Shown here: positions 49,270 to 58,722 of the stretch, one piece after another
Layout of the letters: each line of letters opens with the position of its first letter
Position numbering within the stretch: position 1 is the stretch's first letter
NCBI RefSeq assembly: GCF_009807005.1
Contig: NZ_WUBR01000004.1
Location: forward strand, 1 to 64,000
From: Aurantiacibacter rhizosphaerae
GTDB taxonomy: Bacteria > Pseudomonadota > Alphaproteobacteria > Sphingomonadales > Sphingomonadaceae
Direction: 5' to 3'
Length of the DNA: 64,000 nt
The notes under the pieces: model-generated
What the model saw: the letters and a program-made list of their open reading frames with translations, nothing else
The model's database searches: none
What the model was told of the DNA's origin: nothing
Program-made: the position numbers and the translations under genes

Positions 49270-49947
49270 ATGATACTGGAAAAGATAAAGACGCCCGGCC
49301 TCTCGCACCTGTCCTACATCGTGGGCTCCGGCGGCAAGGCTGCCGTGATCGATCCGCGGCGCGATTGCGAGATCTACGTCGAAAAAGCGCGCGCCGAAGG
49401 GCTGACGATTACCCATATTCTGGAGACCCATCGGAACGAGGATCTGGTGTCGGGCTCTCCCGTCCTCGCCGAATGGACGGGCGCAACGGTTCTCCACGGG
49501 CCAAACGCCGGCGGCGATGTGGCCTTCGCCAAAACCGCACGCGAAGGCGACACGGTAGAGATCGGCCAGTTGAAGATCGAGGTGCTGGAAACACCCGGCC
49601 ACACGGACGACAGCCTTTCCTTCGTGCTGCATGACACCGCCTATCCCGATGGACCGGTGGGCGTGTTCACAGGCGATGCCCTGTTCGTTGGCGATGTGGG
49701 CCGGACGGATTTCTATCCCGACCGCGCGCGTGAGGTGGCCGGCGCCCTTTATGATAGCCTGCAAAAGCTCCTGGAGCTGGGCGATCAGACGCTGCTTTAT
49801 CCCGCGCATGGCGCAGGCTCCGTTTGCGGATCCGGCATGGCGGAGCGGGAGTTTTCCACGATTGGCCATGAACGGCGAAACAATCCGCGCCTCCAGATCA
49901 AGAGCCGGGACGAGTTTATCGAGGCCAAGCTGGCCGAAGTGCATTAG
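49270..49947 (+). CDS. MBL-fold half of an MBL-rhodanese protein, ended early by an in-frame TAG
   Basis: The 225-residue metallo-beta-lactamase-fold domain resembles persulfide-dioxygenase-like MBL-rhodanese proteins: KIKTPGLSHLSYIVG, VIDPRRDCEIYVE, THILETHRNEDLVSGSP, ETPGHTDDSLSFVL and GDALFVGDVGRTD. The usual HxHxDH metal motif reads H54-R-N56-E-D58-L59, a known variant of this subgroup. Reading ends at TAG (49945-49947), but the same frame continues CAG CCG CCC TAT TTC directly into the rhodanese part at 49969. The family is normally one chain of about 450 residues. So this is a truncated gene, a suppressed stop, or a sequence error. The ATG lacks a clear RBS; an in-frame GTG lies at 49207. 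Confidence 0.8.
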   Translation: MILEKIKTPGLSHLSYIVGSGGKAAVIDPRRDCEIYVEKARAEGLTITHILETHRNEDLVSGSPVLAEWTGATVLHGPNAGGDVAFAKTAREGDTVEIGQLKIEVLETPGHTDDSLSFVLHDTAYPDGPVGVFTGDALFVGDVGRTDFYPDRAREVAGALYDSLQKLLELGDQTLLYPAHGAGSVCGSGMAEREFSTIGHERRNNPRLQIKSRDEFIEAKLAEVH

Positions 49948-49968
49948 CAGCCGCCCTATTTCCGCCTG

Positions 49969-50622
49969 ATGGAACGGCTGAATGTCGAGGGCGGTAATGC
50001 CCCACCGAGGGTGATGCGCCCGCGCATGCTGAGCCTGAAACAGCTTGAAGATTGCGGCGCAGATCACCTTATCGACGTGCGCGAACCCGGCGCGTGGTGC
50101 GCAGCACATCTGCTGGGCAGCTATTGCATCCCTGTGTCAATGATCCCCGCCTTTGCCGGGTGGTTCGTCGGCGAAGGGGAAAGCGTGGCGTTGGTGGCGG
50201 CAGACGAGGACGCGCTCGAAACCGCGAAGACCCATCTCGCTCGTATCGGGCTCGACAATATCGTTGGTGCTTACACCGGAGTGATCCCCGCAGCCGCACA
50301 GGGCCGTGATCTTGGACAGGTTCCGATGATCAAGACGCAAGAGGTAAAGCGCAGGATCGAAGCCGCAGACAATGGCTGGACCCTGATCGACGTGCGCGCC
50401 GCAGATGAACGGGAACAAGCGAAGATCGATGGCTCGACCCACATCTATGCCGGTCATCTGAACGAGAAATGGCAGGATCTCGATCCGCTGGCTTCCTATA
50501 CGCTGATGTGCGCCAGCGGCATGCGCGCCACCGTTGCCGCCAGCTGGCTGTCCAGCAAGGGGTTTGCCAATGTTGATGTATATCTGGGTTCGATGGGCGC
50601 TTGGAATGCCAATCAAGGTTGA
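49969..50622 (+). CDS. Rhodanese-domain half of an interrupted MBL-rhodanese protein
   Basis: The 217-residue product carries two rhodanese-like modules. The first (DVREPGAWCAAHLLGS, IPAFAGWFVGEGE) has no active Cys. The second ends LMCASGMRATVAASWL with the catalytic Cys in the CxxGxR loop. It handles sulfane sulfur in the persulfide pathway. It lies in exactly the same frame as the MBL part upstream, with only a TAG and seven sense codons between. Its ATG has no obvious RBS and falls inside the expected linker (PPYFRLMERL), so independent translation is doubtful. Best regarded as the 3' half of one gene. Confidence 0.78.
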   Translation: MERLNVEGGNAPPRVMRPRMLSLKQLEDCGADHLIDVREPGAWCAAHLLGSYCIPVSMIPAFAGWFVGEGESVALVAADEDALETAKTHLARIGLDNIVGAYTGVIPAAAQGRDLGQVPMIKTQEVKRRIEAADNGWTLIDVRAADEREQAKIDGSTHIYAGHLNEKWQDLDPLASYTLMCASGMRATVAASWLSSKGFANVDVYLGSMGAWNANQG

Positions 50623-50742
50623 GCGGATAGTGCCTTGCGCCCTTCACAAAGCGACGACGTGTTTCTTTTGTACGACAACCGCGTGAACCTATCGCCGCCT
50701 GCTCCGTTGGTTAGGTAAGAAACTGATCAAAGGAGATTTTTT

Positions 50743-51177
50743 ATGTCTGCCAATTCCGTGCTCAAGACCCTTACCGACACCGCTTTCGATTCGGTCGAGG
50801 GCTATCGCAAGGCTGCAGAAAAGGCCAACAGCCCTCAGCTCAAACAGGCTCTGAACCGTCGCCTTGAACAGCGCGAACAGACCGTCGGCAAGTTGAATGC
50901 TGAAATCTCGCGCCAGGGTGGTGAGCTTATCACCAAGGGCACCGTCACCGGTGCAGCGCATCGCACCTGGATGAGCATCGCCGACGCCTTTGAAAACGGT
51001 GACGAAGCCGCCGCAGAGCGCGTTGAAGAAGGTGAAGATTACCTGAAGGGTAAATTCGAAAGCGCGCTGGAAGACGACGATCTCGATCCGCAGTCACGCG
51101 CCGTGATCCAGCAGTGCTATGCCGAGATCAGCGAAGGCGAGCGCTTTGGCGATATGATTGACAAACAGTTCGACTAA
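50743..51177 (+). CDS. PA2169/DUF2383 four-helix-bundle protein
   Basis: This 144-residue, helical, highly charged protein of the ferritin-like DUF2383 (PA2169) family has the pattern LKTLTDTAFDSVEGYRKAAEKA, LEQREQTVGKL and GTVTGAAHRTWMSIADAF. Function of the family is not established; it is often found with stress genes. AAAGGAGAT lies seven bases before the ATG, and a strong terminator follows at 51204. Confidence 0.85.
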   Translation: MSANSVLKTLTDTAFDSVEGYRKAAEKANSPQLKQALNRRLEQREQTVGKLNAEISRQGGELITKGTVTGAAHRTWMSIADAFENGDEAAAERVEEGEDYLKGKFESALEDDDLDPQSRAVIQQCYAEISEGERFGDMIDKQFD

Positions 51178-51203
51178 GCCGGACTGACATAACAACCTTG
51201 AGT

Positions 51204-51237
51204 AGGGCGCGATTTCCAATCGGGAATCGCGCCCTTT
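51204..51237 (+). terminator. Intrinsic terminator after the DUF2383 gene
   Basis: A 10-bp perfect stem GGGCGCGATT / AATCGCGCCC with a 10-base loop is followed by TTTCTC. It lies between the DUF2383 gene and the convergent aspS gene and could also serve aspS. Confidence 0.8.
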
Positions 51238-51246
51238 CTCATGCGA

Positions 51247-53106
51247 TCAGCTGTCTTTCGGCGTCACGTCGTTGTTGGCTGCATTGCTATTCATATCGGT
51301 TTTCTCCGCAGCAGAGGCAGCCTTGCTGGCCTCCACGGCTTCACCCGACAGACGAATGTGGACATCGCGCAACTGCCGCGCGCTAACGGCCGATGGTGCT
51401 CCCATCATCAGGTCCTGCGCGCGCTGGTTGAGCGGGAAGGCGATCACTTCGCGAATATTCGGCTCATCCGCCAGCAGCATCACGATCCGGTCAATCCCCG
51501 GTGCCGAGCCACCATGCGGCGGTGCGCCCAGCTTGAATGCCTCGATCATGCCGGAGAAGTTGGCGTCCACCTCTTCCTGCGAGTATCCGGCAATCTCGAA
51601 CGCCTTGTACATGATATCCGGGCGATGGTTACGGATCGCGCCACTGGAAAGCTCGTAACCGTTGCAGACGATGTCATACTGCCACGCCTTGATATCCAGC
51701 GGGTCCTGCGTTTCCAGCGCCTCCATCTCGCCCTGCGGCATGGAGAACGGGTTGTGGCTGAAATCGACCTTTTTCAGCTCCTCATCATATTCGAACATGG
51801 GGAAATCCACGATCCAGCAGAACTTGAAGCAGCCCTGCTCTATGATCTCCAGCTTCTCACCCGTGCGTGTGCGGGCAGCACCGGCCAGCTTTACCGCGTC
51901 TTTTTCCTTGCCGGCGGCAAAGAACAGGCCGTCATTCTCGCCGAGGCCAAGCTCGTCATACAGCTTGGCCATTTCTTCCGGGCCGTGGTTCTTGGCGATG
52001 GGGCCGCCAAATTCGCCGCCCTTGCGAGTAACATAGCCAAGGCCGGAGAAGCCTTCCTTGCGCGCCCAGTCGTTCATCTCGTCGAAGAACTTACGGCTTT
52101 TTTCATTGGTGTTTGGCGCAGGGATAGCCCGCACCACGCCGCCGCCGCCCACGATCTTTTCAAAGATGCCGAAGCCCGACTTTTCGAAGTGATGGCTGAC
52201 ATCAGAGATGATGATTGGGTTGCGCAGGTCGGGCTTGTCCGTGCCGTATTTCAGCATCGATTCGGCATAGGGAATGCGCGGAAATTCGCCCGCTGGCGTC
52301 ACGCTCTTGCCGCCGGAGAATTCTTCGAACACACCGGCCAGCACGGGCTCGATCGCCTGGAACACGTCTTCCTGCGTCACAAAGCTCATTTCGAAATCGA
52401 GCTGGTAGAATTCGGGTGAGCGATCAGCGCGAAGGTCTTCGTCGCGGAAGCACGGCGCAATCTGGAAATACCGATCGAAGCCAGCCACCATCAGCAGCTG
52501 CTTGAACATCTGCGGCGCCTGCGGCAGCGCGTAGAAGCGGCCCGGATGCAGGCGGCTGGGCACCAGATAATCGCGCGCGCCTTCCGGGCTGGATGCGCCA
52601 AGGATCGGCGTCTGGAATTCAGAGAAGCCCTGGTCCGTCATGCGGCGGCGCAGCGAGGTAATCACCTGGTTGCGCAGCATGATATTGTTGTGCACCCGCT
52701 CCCGGCGAAGGTCGATAAAGCGATATTTCAGGCGCGTATCTTCGGGATAATCTTCGCCCGAATTCACGATCAGCGGCAATTCGTTGGCGTGGCTCTGCAC
52801 GGTGACAGAGCGGGCAAACACCTCGATCTCACCAGTCGGCAGGTTCTTGTTCACCGCCTCCGCATCGCGGGCCTTCACCTCGCCATCGATGGTGATGACG
52901 CTTTCCAGCTTCAGCGAATCCAGCAGTTGCAGGGCGGGCGAATCCTCGTCTGCCACCACCTGCGTGATGCCGTAATGATCGCGCAGATCGACGAACAAAA
53001 CGCCGCCATGATCGCGCTTGCGGTGGATCCAGCCGGACAGGCGAACGGTATCGCCGACATTTTCTTTCGTCAGCTGTGCGCAGTTGTGGGTACGATAGGC
53101 GTGCAT
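51247..53106 (-). CDS. aspS: Aspartyl-tRNA synthetase
   Basis: This 619-residue class II synthetase charges tRNA-Asp (and often tRNA-Asn in alphaproteobacteria). It has the OB-fold anticodon domain ([23 protein letters not shown]), motif 1 near residue 150, and motif 2 [18 protein letters not shown]. The bacterial GAD insertion is present, followed by motif 3 near [14 protein letters not shown]. The start at 53106 (MHAYRTHNC) fits the family; upstream in-frame starts are rejected. Full length. Confidence 0.96.
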   Translation of the reverse strand: MHAYRTHNCAQLTKENVGDTVRLSGWIHRKRDHGGVLFVDLRDHYGITQVVADEDSPALQLLDSLKLESVITIDGEVKARDAEAVNKNLPTGEIEVFARSVTVQSHANELPLIVNSGEDYPEDTRLKYRFIDLRRERVHNNIMLRNQVITSLRRRMTDQGFSEFQTPILGASSPEGARDYLVPSRLHPGRFYALPQAPQMFKQLLMVAGFDRYFQIAPCFRDEDLRADRSPEFYQLDFEMSFVTQEDVFQAIEPVLAGVFEEFSGGKSVTPAGEFPRIPYAESMLKYGTDKPDLRNPIIISDVSHHFEKSGFGIFEKIVGGGGVVRAIPAPNTNEKSRKFFDEMNDWARKEGFSGLGYVTRKGGEFGGPIAKNHGPEEMAKLYDELGLGENDGLFFAAGKEKDAVKLAGAARTRTGEKLEIIEQGCFKFCWIVDFPMFEYDEELKKVDFSHNPFSMPQGEMEALETQDPLDIKAWQYDIVCNGYELSSGAIRNHRPDIMYKAFEIAGYSQEEVDANFSGMIEAFKLGAPPHGGSAPGIDRIVMLLADEPNIREVIAFPLNQRAQDLMMGAPSAVSARQLRDVHIRLSGEAVEASKAASAAEKTDMNSNAANNDVTPKDS

Positions 53107-53255
53107 GGGGACTCTTTTCATTTGGCAGGTTATGGCGCTAAAGGCGCGCGGACGATGCGCTGACATACGCCACTTTGTATGCGCGCGCTAACAGGCGAAG
53201 CAGGGCCTTTTGTCAAGGTGACACCACCTTGCACGGGCAATCCGGCAACGCCGCA

Positions 53256-53271
53256 GGGCGGTGAACCGCCC
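53256..53271 (+). promoter_or_regulatory. Small leader hairpin upstream of rnd
   Basis: GGGCGG-TGAA-CCGCCC forms a 6-bp GC stem with a TGAA tetraloop 18 bases before the rnd start. It may stabilise the message or modulate ribosome access. Confidence 0.4.
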
Positions 53272-53289
53272 AGACAGAAAAGAAGACGA

Positions 53290-54522
53290 ATGCAAATCCA
53301 TCCCCTGATTACCAAGACCGAAGAGCTGGCCGAACTTTGCGAGAGGCTGGCAAAACACGATTTCGTGTGCGTCGACACCGAATTCATGCGCGAAAACACC
53401 TATTACCCGCTGCTATGCCTGATCCAGATCGGCAACGAGGAAGAGGCCGCCGCCATCGATCCGCTGGCCAAGGGCATGGACATGACCCCGTTGCTGGACC
53501 TGATGTGCGATAATGAGGACGTGCTGAAGATCTTCCACGCTGGCGGGCAGGACGTGGAAATCATCTACAACCTCACCGGCAAGACGCCCCACCCCATCTT
53601 CGACACGCAGATTGCGATGATGGCGATCAGCCAGTCCGAACAGATCGGCTATGCCAACCTTGTTGAAAGCTGGTTGAACAAGACGATCGACAAGGGCGCC
53701 CGCTTCACCGACTGGAGCCGCCGCCCGCTGACCGAACGGCAGATCGAATACGCCATCGGCGATGTGACATACCTCGCCAAGATTTTCCCCAAGATCCTGA
53801 ACCGCCTGGTAAAAACGGATCGCGGCCACTGGCTGAATGCGGAGATGGAAAAGCTGGCCGATCCGTCCAATTACGCCAATGATCTGGACGTTGCGTGGAA
53901 ACGCATCCGCTCTCCCGGTCGCAATCCCGCTGTGCTGGGCCGTCTGAAAGCCCTTGCCGCGTGGCGCGAGAAAGAGGCGCAGGACAAGGATATTCCGCGC
54001 GGCCGCATTATCCGCGACGAAACGCTGGCCGATCTCGCCAGCCATCCGCCGAAGAAGCAGGCAGACCTTGCCAAGGTCCGCGGCCTTTCCAACGCCTGGA
54101 AAGAGAATGACATCGGCAAGCGCCTGATGCGCGTCCTCGAAACTGCCGAACCGATGGACAAGAGCGAGATGCCGGAAAAGGCCAAGCGCGGTGCTCCGCT
54201 GGGCAAGGAAGGCGCATTGGTTGCCGACCTTTTGAAGCTGCTGCTGAAAATCCGCTCTCGCGAAATTGACGTGGCATCGCGCCTGCTCACCCGGTCTGAC
54301 GAGATGGAAGCACTGGCCGCTGGTCTGCGCAATCTGCCCATCCTTGAAGGCTGGCGCTACGAGGTATTCGGCAAGGATGCGCTGGATCTGGTGGAGGGCA
54401 AGCTGGCCTTCGCTGTCGAGAAGGGTCGCCTGAAGATGACCCATATCGATGATGTGCCAGCATCGGCCGCGACTGGCGATGCTGAGCAAACAGAAACCAG
54501 CGCAGATACAGCCGCCGAGTGA
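53290..54522 (+). CDS. rnd: Ribonuclease D
   Basis: The 410-residue 3'-5' exoribonuclease trims tRNA precursors. DEDD motifs are visible: DTEFMRENTYYP (near residue 27), HAGGQDVEI with Asp in the second motif, and YAIGDVTYLAKIF in the third. Two HRDC-like regions follow (LAAWREKEAQDKDIPRGRI and the C-terminal helices). Start at 53290 follows a purine-rich AGAAAAGAAG. Its stop overlaps the GTG of oxyR (GTGA). Full length for the family. Confidence 0.94.
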   Translation: MQIHPLITKTEELAELCERLAKHDFVCVDTEFMRENTYYPLLCLIQIGNEEEAAAIDPLAKGMDMTPLLDLMCDNEDVLKIFHAGGQDVEIIYNLTGKTPHPIFDTQIAMMAISQSEQIGYANLVESWLNKTIDKGARFTDWSRRPLTERQIEYAIGDVTYLAKIFPKILNRLVKTDRGHWLNAEMEKLADPSNYANDLDVAWKRIRSPGRNPAVLGRLKALAAWREKEAQDKDIPRGRIIRDETLADLASHPPKKQADLAKVRGLSNAWKENDIGKRLMRVLETAEPMDKSEMPEKAKRGAPLGKEGALVADLLKLLLKIRSREIDVASRLLTRSDEMEALAAGLRNLPILEGWRYEVFGKDALDLVEGKLAFAVEKGRLKMTHIDDVPASAATGDAEQTETSADTAAE

Positions 54523-55415
54523 GCACTTACCTCCCCACGATCAAGCAGCTGCAATATCTCGTCGCGCTGCACGAGCAGCAGCATTTCGGCCGCGCGGCGG
54601 AGGCGAGCTTCGTTTCGCAGTCCACCCTGTCTGCCGGTATTCGCGAGCTGGAATCGCTGCTGGGCGTAACGCTGGTGGAGCGTAGCCGCCGTGTCGTGCG
54701 GTTCACCCCGCTGGGCAATGCGGTGGTGGCCAAGGCGCACCGCGTGCTGCGAGAGACAGAAGAGCTGGCAGAGATCGTGCAGGCCGCCGGAAAGCCTCTG
54801 TCGGGCGAATTGCGCATGAGCGTGATCCCCACGATCGCCCCATTCCTGCTGCCGCGCATACTGCCACGGCTGCGCCAGGAACGCCCGCAGTTGAAGCTGT
54901 TCCTGCGTGAGGAGACAAGCGACCAAGCACTGGAATCGCTGCACCATGGGCGTGCCGATTGCGTGCTGCTGGCCCTGCCCTATGCCACTGGCGAGGTGGA
55001 CAGCGCGAAGATCTGCGAAGACGAATTGTTCGTCGCCTTCCCTAAGAACGATCCCCGCGATCCCCCGGCAGAAATCGCGCCTGCCATGATCGACGAAGGT
55101 CGGCTGCTGATGCTGGAAGACGGGCATTGCCTGAAAGAGCACGCGCTGGCCGCCTGCAACCGCCCGGAACTGCGCGCCAGTGCCACGATGATCGGCACCA
55201 GCCTGCACACGCTGGTGCAGATGGTGGACAATGGTCTGGGACTTACGATGCTTCCCAAGATGGCCATCGATGCGGGCATCCTGCACGAGACGGACGTCGT
55301 CGCGCGCCCCCTCAAAGGTTCGCACACCAGCCGCGAAATTGCGCTGGTGTGGCGCGCCAACAGTCCGCGTAGCGATGAGTTTCGCCTGCTGGCAGAGGAG
55401 TTGCGCGCTGGCTGA
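54519..55415 (+). CDS. oxyR: Hydrogen peroxide-sensing LysR regulator OxyR
   Basis: The 298-residue LysR regulator has an N-terminal HTH (TIKQLQYLVALHEQQHFGRAAE, FVSQSTLSAGIRELE). The peroxide-sensing pair sits in EDGHCLKEHALAAC, two cysteines nine residues apart, as in E. coli OxyR Cys199 and Cys208. Disulfide formation between them switches on antioxidant genes. The GTG start overlaps the rnd stop by four bases. No katG or ahpC lies adjacent. Confidence 0.92.
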   Translation: MSTYLPTIKQLQYLVALHEQQHFGRAAEASFVSQSTLSAGIRELESLLGVTLVERSRRVVRFTPLGNAVVAKAHRVLRETEELAEIVQAAGKPLSGELRMSVIPTIAPFLLPRILPRLRQERPQLKLFLREETSDQALESLHHGRADCVLLALPYATGEVDSAKICEDELFVAFPKNDPRDPPAEIAPAMIDEGRLLMLEDGHCLKEHALAACNRPELRASATMIGTSLHTLVQMVDNGLGLTMLPKMAIDAGILHETDVVARPLKGSHTSREIALVWRANSPRSDEFRLLAEELRAG

Positions 55416-55481
55416 TCCTGTGCGCAAGTTCCCAAAAAGACTGCGCAAACCGGCGGAAATATCGGCGTGCTGAATCGTTGC

Positions 55482-56651
55482 ATGAGCATGATCAGAACCA
55501 CAGCCGCGCTATTATCCTCCACCATCCTCCTTACCGCATGCGGCACTGCCGATGACCCGCAGCCGCCCTATGGCGTGGAATGGGGTGACGAGATTCGCGA
55601 GGCGAAGGTGAAAACCGCGGTGGCCGCAACGCCCACCCCCACCCCAACGCCAACACCCGATCCGCAAGTGGTGGAGGCGCGCGATGCGTTGTCTGCCACG
55701 TTTGATCGCATCGGGCAGGAATTTGGCGGTTCCTTGGGTATTGCCGTGGTGGATGTGGATACCGGCTGGAGCACCGGGTTCAATCAGAATGCCCTTCTGC
55801 CGCAGCAAAGCGTCAGCAAGACATGGGTCACGCTGACAGCACTCGAAATGGCCGAGAAGGGTCAGCTTGATCTGGACAGTCCGATCCGCGTCAGCCGCGA
55901 AGATCTGACCTTGTTTCACCAGCCGATCCGCAAGGAGATCTTGCGAATGGGCGCTGTGGAAACAACCATCGGCGAACTGATCGAGCGCGCGATCCAGAAA
56001 AGTGACAACACGGCGAATAACGCCATCCTGCAACGCGTTGGCGGCCCCGCCGCCGTGCGCGCAATGCTGGCCCGCAACGGGCTGGAGGGCATTCGCTTCG
56101 GACCGGGCGAAAAGCCGATGCAAAGTGCCATCGCCGGGCTGGAATGGCGAGACAGCTATTCATACGAAAACAACTTCTTCGATGCGCGGGACAAGGTGCC
56201 CGATGCAAAGCGCAGGCTCGCGTTTGAAAACTATCTGGCCGATCCGGTGGACGGTGCCACCCCTATCGGCATCGCGCGCGCGCTGGCCAGGATAGAGCGC
56301 GGCGAGGTCCTGTCTGAAAAGAGGGCCGAAGAATTCCTCACCATCATGTCCAACACCAGCAGCGGCCCGCGTCGCCTGAAGGGCGGCCGCGCCGATGGCT
56401 GGGTCATTTCGCACAAGACGGGCACGGGGCAATTCTGGAACGGCCAGCAATCAGGATATAACGACGTTGGCGTGCTATTTGCGCCGGACTCGTCTGCCTA
56501 TGCCGTGGCCGTGATGATCGGCGTGACGGAGCGCCCGACGATCCAGCGTATGGACATGATGCAATCGGTAACGCGCGCAGTCATCGCCTTTCACGAGGCA
56601 CTTGCGGCTGCGAGCGAGGTTAAGAGCGGCTCAGAGACGGACGACAGTTAA
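55482..56651 (+). CDS. Class A beta-lactamase-like lipoprotein
   Basis: This serine hydrolase of about 389 residues has a lipoprotein signal (RTTAALLSSTILLTAC, Cys in the lipobox). A disordered linker with five Thr-Pro repeats follows, then a class A penicillin-binding fold. Motifs are SVSK (catalytic Ser and Lys, in QQSVSKTWV), SDN (KSDNTANN) and KTG (HKTGTGQ). It should hydrolyse beta-lactams or act on peptidoglycan peptides from the membrane face. A GTG 15 bases upstream is an alternative start. It sits after oxyR with no ampR-type regulator. Confidence 0.88.
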   Translation: MSMIRTTAALLSSTILLTACGTADDPQPPYGVEWGDEIREAKVKTAVAATPTPTPTPTPDPQVVEARDALSATFDRIGQEFGGSLGIAVVDVDTGWSTGFNQNALLPQQSVSKTWVTLTALEMAEKGQLDLDSPIRVSREDLTLFHQPIRKEILRMGAVETTIGELIERAIQKSDNTANNAILQRVGGPAAVRAMLARNGLEGIRFGPGEKPMQSAIAGLEWRDSYSYENNFFDARDKVPDAKRRLAFENYLADPVDGATPIGIARALARIERGEVLSEKRAEEFLTIMSNTSSGPRRLKGGRADGWVISHKTGTGQFWNGQQSGYNDVGVLFAPDSSAYAVAVMIGVTERPTIQRMDMMQSVTRAVIAFHEALAAASEVKSGSETDDS

Positions 56652-56666
56652 GAGCCTGCCCTGCCT

Positions 56667-57260
56667 TCAGTCCATGTGTTTCAGGCCAACGCGCAGGTAA
56701 TCCCAGCCGGTAATGACCGTCAGGATAGCAGCGCCCCACAGGGTGATAAGGCCCACGGTGTGCGGCACGTTGGCATCGATTGCGCCCACATCCACAGTCC
56801 AGCCCGGCAGGCCCTGCCCCAGTATCAGTGATCCCAATGCGATCAGCTGAAATGTCGTCTTCCATTTCGCCAGCTTGCTCACCGGCATGCTGACCTGCAA
56901 TCCGCCAAGAAATTCCCGCAAGCCCGATACGGCGATCTCGCGGATCAGGATGATGAGGCCTGCAATCACGTGCGCATCGCCCACATAGGGGCCGCGCAAT
57001 ATGCCCTGTGCCGCCAGCACCAGGATGACGGTGGCCACCATGATCTTGTCCGCAATGGGATCAAGAAAGATGCCCAGCTTGCTGACCGCGCCGCTGGATC
57101 TTGCCAGCATGCCATCGAAATAGTCGGTAATGCCCATCGCGGTGTAGAGCGCGAAGGCGAGCAGGAAGCCAAGCTCCCACCCCGGCCACCACAGCAGGAA
57201 GCCAAGCAGCGGCAAGGCGCAGATGCGGCTAAGGGTGAGGATATTGGGCAAGGTCCACAT
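56667..57260 (-). CDS. pgsA: CDP-diacylglycerol-glycerol-3-phosphate 3-phosphatidyltransferase
   Basis: The 197-residue membrane enzyme makes phosphatidylglycerol phosphate. The CDP-alcohol phosphotransferase motif D-x2-D-G-x2-A-R-x8-G-x3-D-x3-D is visible as DYFDGMLARSSGAVSKLGIFLDPIADK near residues 46-72. N-terminus WTLPNILTLSRI is canonical. Several transmembrane segments are present. It is convergent with the beta-lactamase gene and divergent from the MFS gene. Confidence 0.95.
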   Translation of the reverse strand: MWTLPNILTLSRICALPLLGFLLWWPGWELGFLLAFALYTAMGITDYFDGMLARSSGAVSKLGIFLDPIADKIMVATVILVLAAQGILRGPYVGDAHVIAGLIILIREIAVSGLREFLGGLQVSMPVSKLAKWKTTFQLIALGSLILGQGLPGWTVDVGAIDANVPHTVGLITLWGAAILTVITGWDYLRVGLKHMD

Positions 57261-57378
57261 GGTGGAACTGCCCCTAGCCGCTATTCGCTTCAGGAAAAAG
57301 TAGGCTTGGTGCTGCTATTCGACGGAAAAGTGGTTAAGCCCCTGCCCACCAGCCCGATCGGCGCCGCACGAAGGCCTT

Positions 57379-58722
57379 ATGTTCACCTCCACCCACCTGC
57401 TCAAGCAACGCCGGTTCGTCCCGCTGTTCTGCACCCAGCTGCTGAATGCTTTCAACGATAATCTCTACAAGACGACGATGGTGCTGTTCGTCGTCTACAG
57501 CGTATATAACTCCGCCGATAGCGAGACGGTGTTCTCCGGCGTGGCATCGGCCGTGTTCATCCTGCCGTTCTTCCTGCTTTCCGCCATTGCCGGCCAATTG
57601 GCAGATTTGCGCGACAAGGCCGCAATCATTCGCAAGGTGAAGGCCGCGGAAATCGGCATCATGGCCGTGGGTGCATTCGGCCTGTATCTCACCTGGGAAG
57701 GCATAGCGGTGGAGGCGGTGGCTATCCCGCTGCTGATGCTGGCACTGTTTGCCATGGGCGTGCATTCCACCTTCTTTGGCCCCATCAAATACGCAATCCT
57801 GCCACAGCATCTGAAAAAGGAAGAGGTGCTTGCTGGCACCGGGCTTGTGGAGGCAGGCACCTATATCGCCATCATGACAGGCACGATCCTGGCAGGCTTC
57901 TTGGCCGACCACGTGGAGATCGCGGCGATCGCCATCATGGGTTTTGCCGTCATCGGCTATTTCACCAGCCGCCAGGTGCCCCCCGCCCCGCCTACGGGGG
58001 AGCCGGAGAAGATCGACTACAACCCGTTCACTTCATCGTGGAAGATGATCCGCGAATGCACCGCCAATCGGGAGGTGTTTTACGCCATCCTGGCCATCAG
58101 CTTTTTCTGGACCATCGGCAGCGTGCTGTTCATCCAGTTTCCGCCGTTGGCAAAGAACGTTCTGCTGGCAGACCCCACGGTGGCCAGCCTGTTCCTGGTG
58201 TTCTTTTCCATTGGCGTGGCGCTGGGTTCGGTGGCGGTAAACCTGCTGCTGAAGGGCGTGGTTTCTGCGCGCTATTCGCCGATCTCGGTTCTGTTGATGG
58301 CCGTGATGGTCGCGATATTCTATTTCGTGTGCAAGGCGTGGAACGCGGGCCTCCGCGATACGCAGCTGATGGATGTCGCCACGTTCCTGTCCTACCCCAT
58401 GGCATGGGCCGTGCTGGGCAGCCTGCTGCTGATCGCAATTTTCGGCGGCATGTTCGTGGTGCCGCTCTACGCCTTTCTCACCACCAAGGTTGCGCCTTCG
58501 CAGGCCAGCCGCGCGGTGGCGGCGAACAATATCGTGAATTCTGGCGCGATGGTGTTCGGGTCGCTGCTGGCGCTGGGCCTCAGCGCGGTGGGCGTGCCAT
58601 TGGCAGAGCAGGTTCTGCTGAGTGCCGGCATGTGCCTTGTATCGGTGTGGCTGGGCGCGCGCCTTTACAAGGCAGAAAAGGACGCGGCATTGATGGCGAG
58701 CGAGCCCGCCGCCACTATGTGA
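57379..58722 (+). CDS. MFS transporter, LplT-like
   Basis: The 447-residue major facilitator has about 12 hydrophobic helices and opens FVPLFCTQLLNAFNDNLYKTT. It has FFGPIKYAILPQHLKKEEVLAGTGLVEAGTY at the helix 4-5 region, the pattern of lysophospholipid flippase LplT. In many bacteria LplT is fused to or beside the acyltransferase Aas, which is not here. Its position next to pgsA supports a phospholipid connection, but the cargo is inferred. Confidence 0.85.
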   Translation: MFTSTHLLKQRRFVPLFCTQLLNAFNDNLYKTTMVLFVVYSVYNSADSETVFSGVASAVFILPFFLLSAIAGQLADLRDKAAIIRKVKAAEIGIMAVGAFGLYLTWEGIAVEAVAIPLLMLALFAMGVHSTFFGPIKYAILPQHLKKEEVLAGTGLVEAGTYIAIMTGTILAGFLADHVEIAAIAIMGFAVIGYFTSRQVPPAPPTGEPEKIDYNPFTSSWKMIRECTANREVFYAILAISFFWTIGSVLFIQFPPLAKNVLLADPTVASLFLVFFSIGVALGSVAVNLLLKGVVSARYSPISVLLMAVMVAIFYFVCKAWNAGLRDTQLMDVATFLSYPMAWAVLGSLLLIAIFGGMFVVPLYAFLTTKVAPSQASRAVAANNIVNSGAMVFGSLLALGLSAVGVPLAEQVLLSAGMCLVSVWLGARLYKAEKDAALMASEPAATM

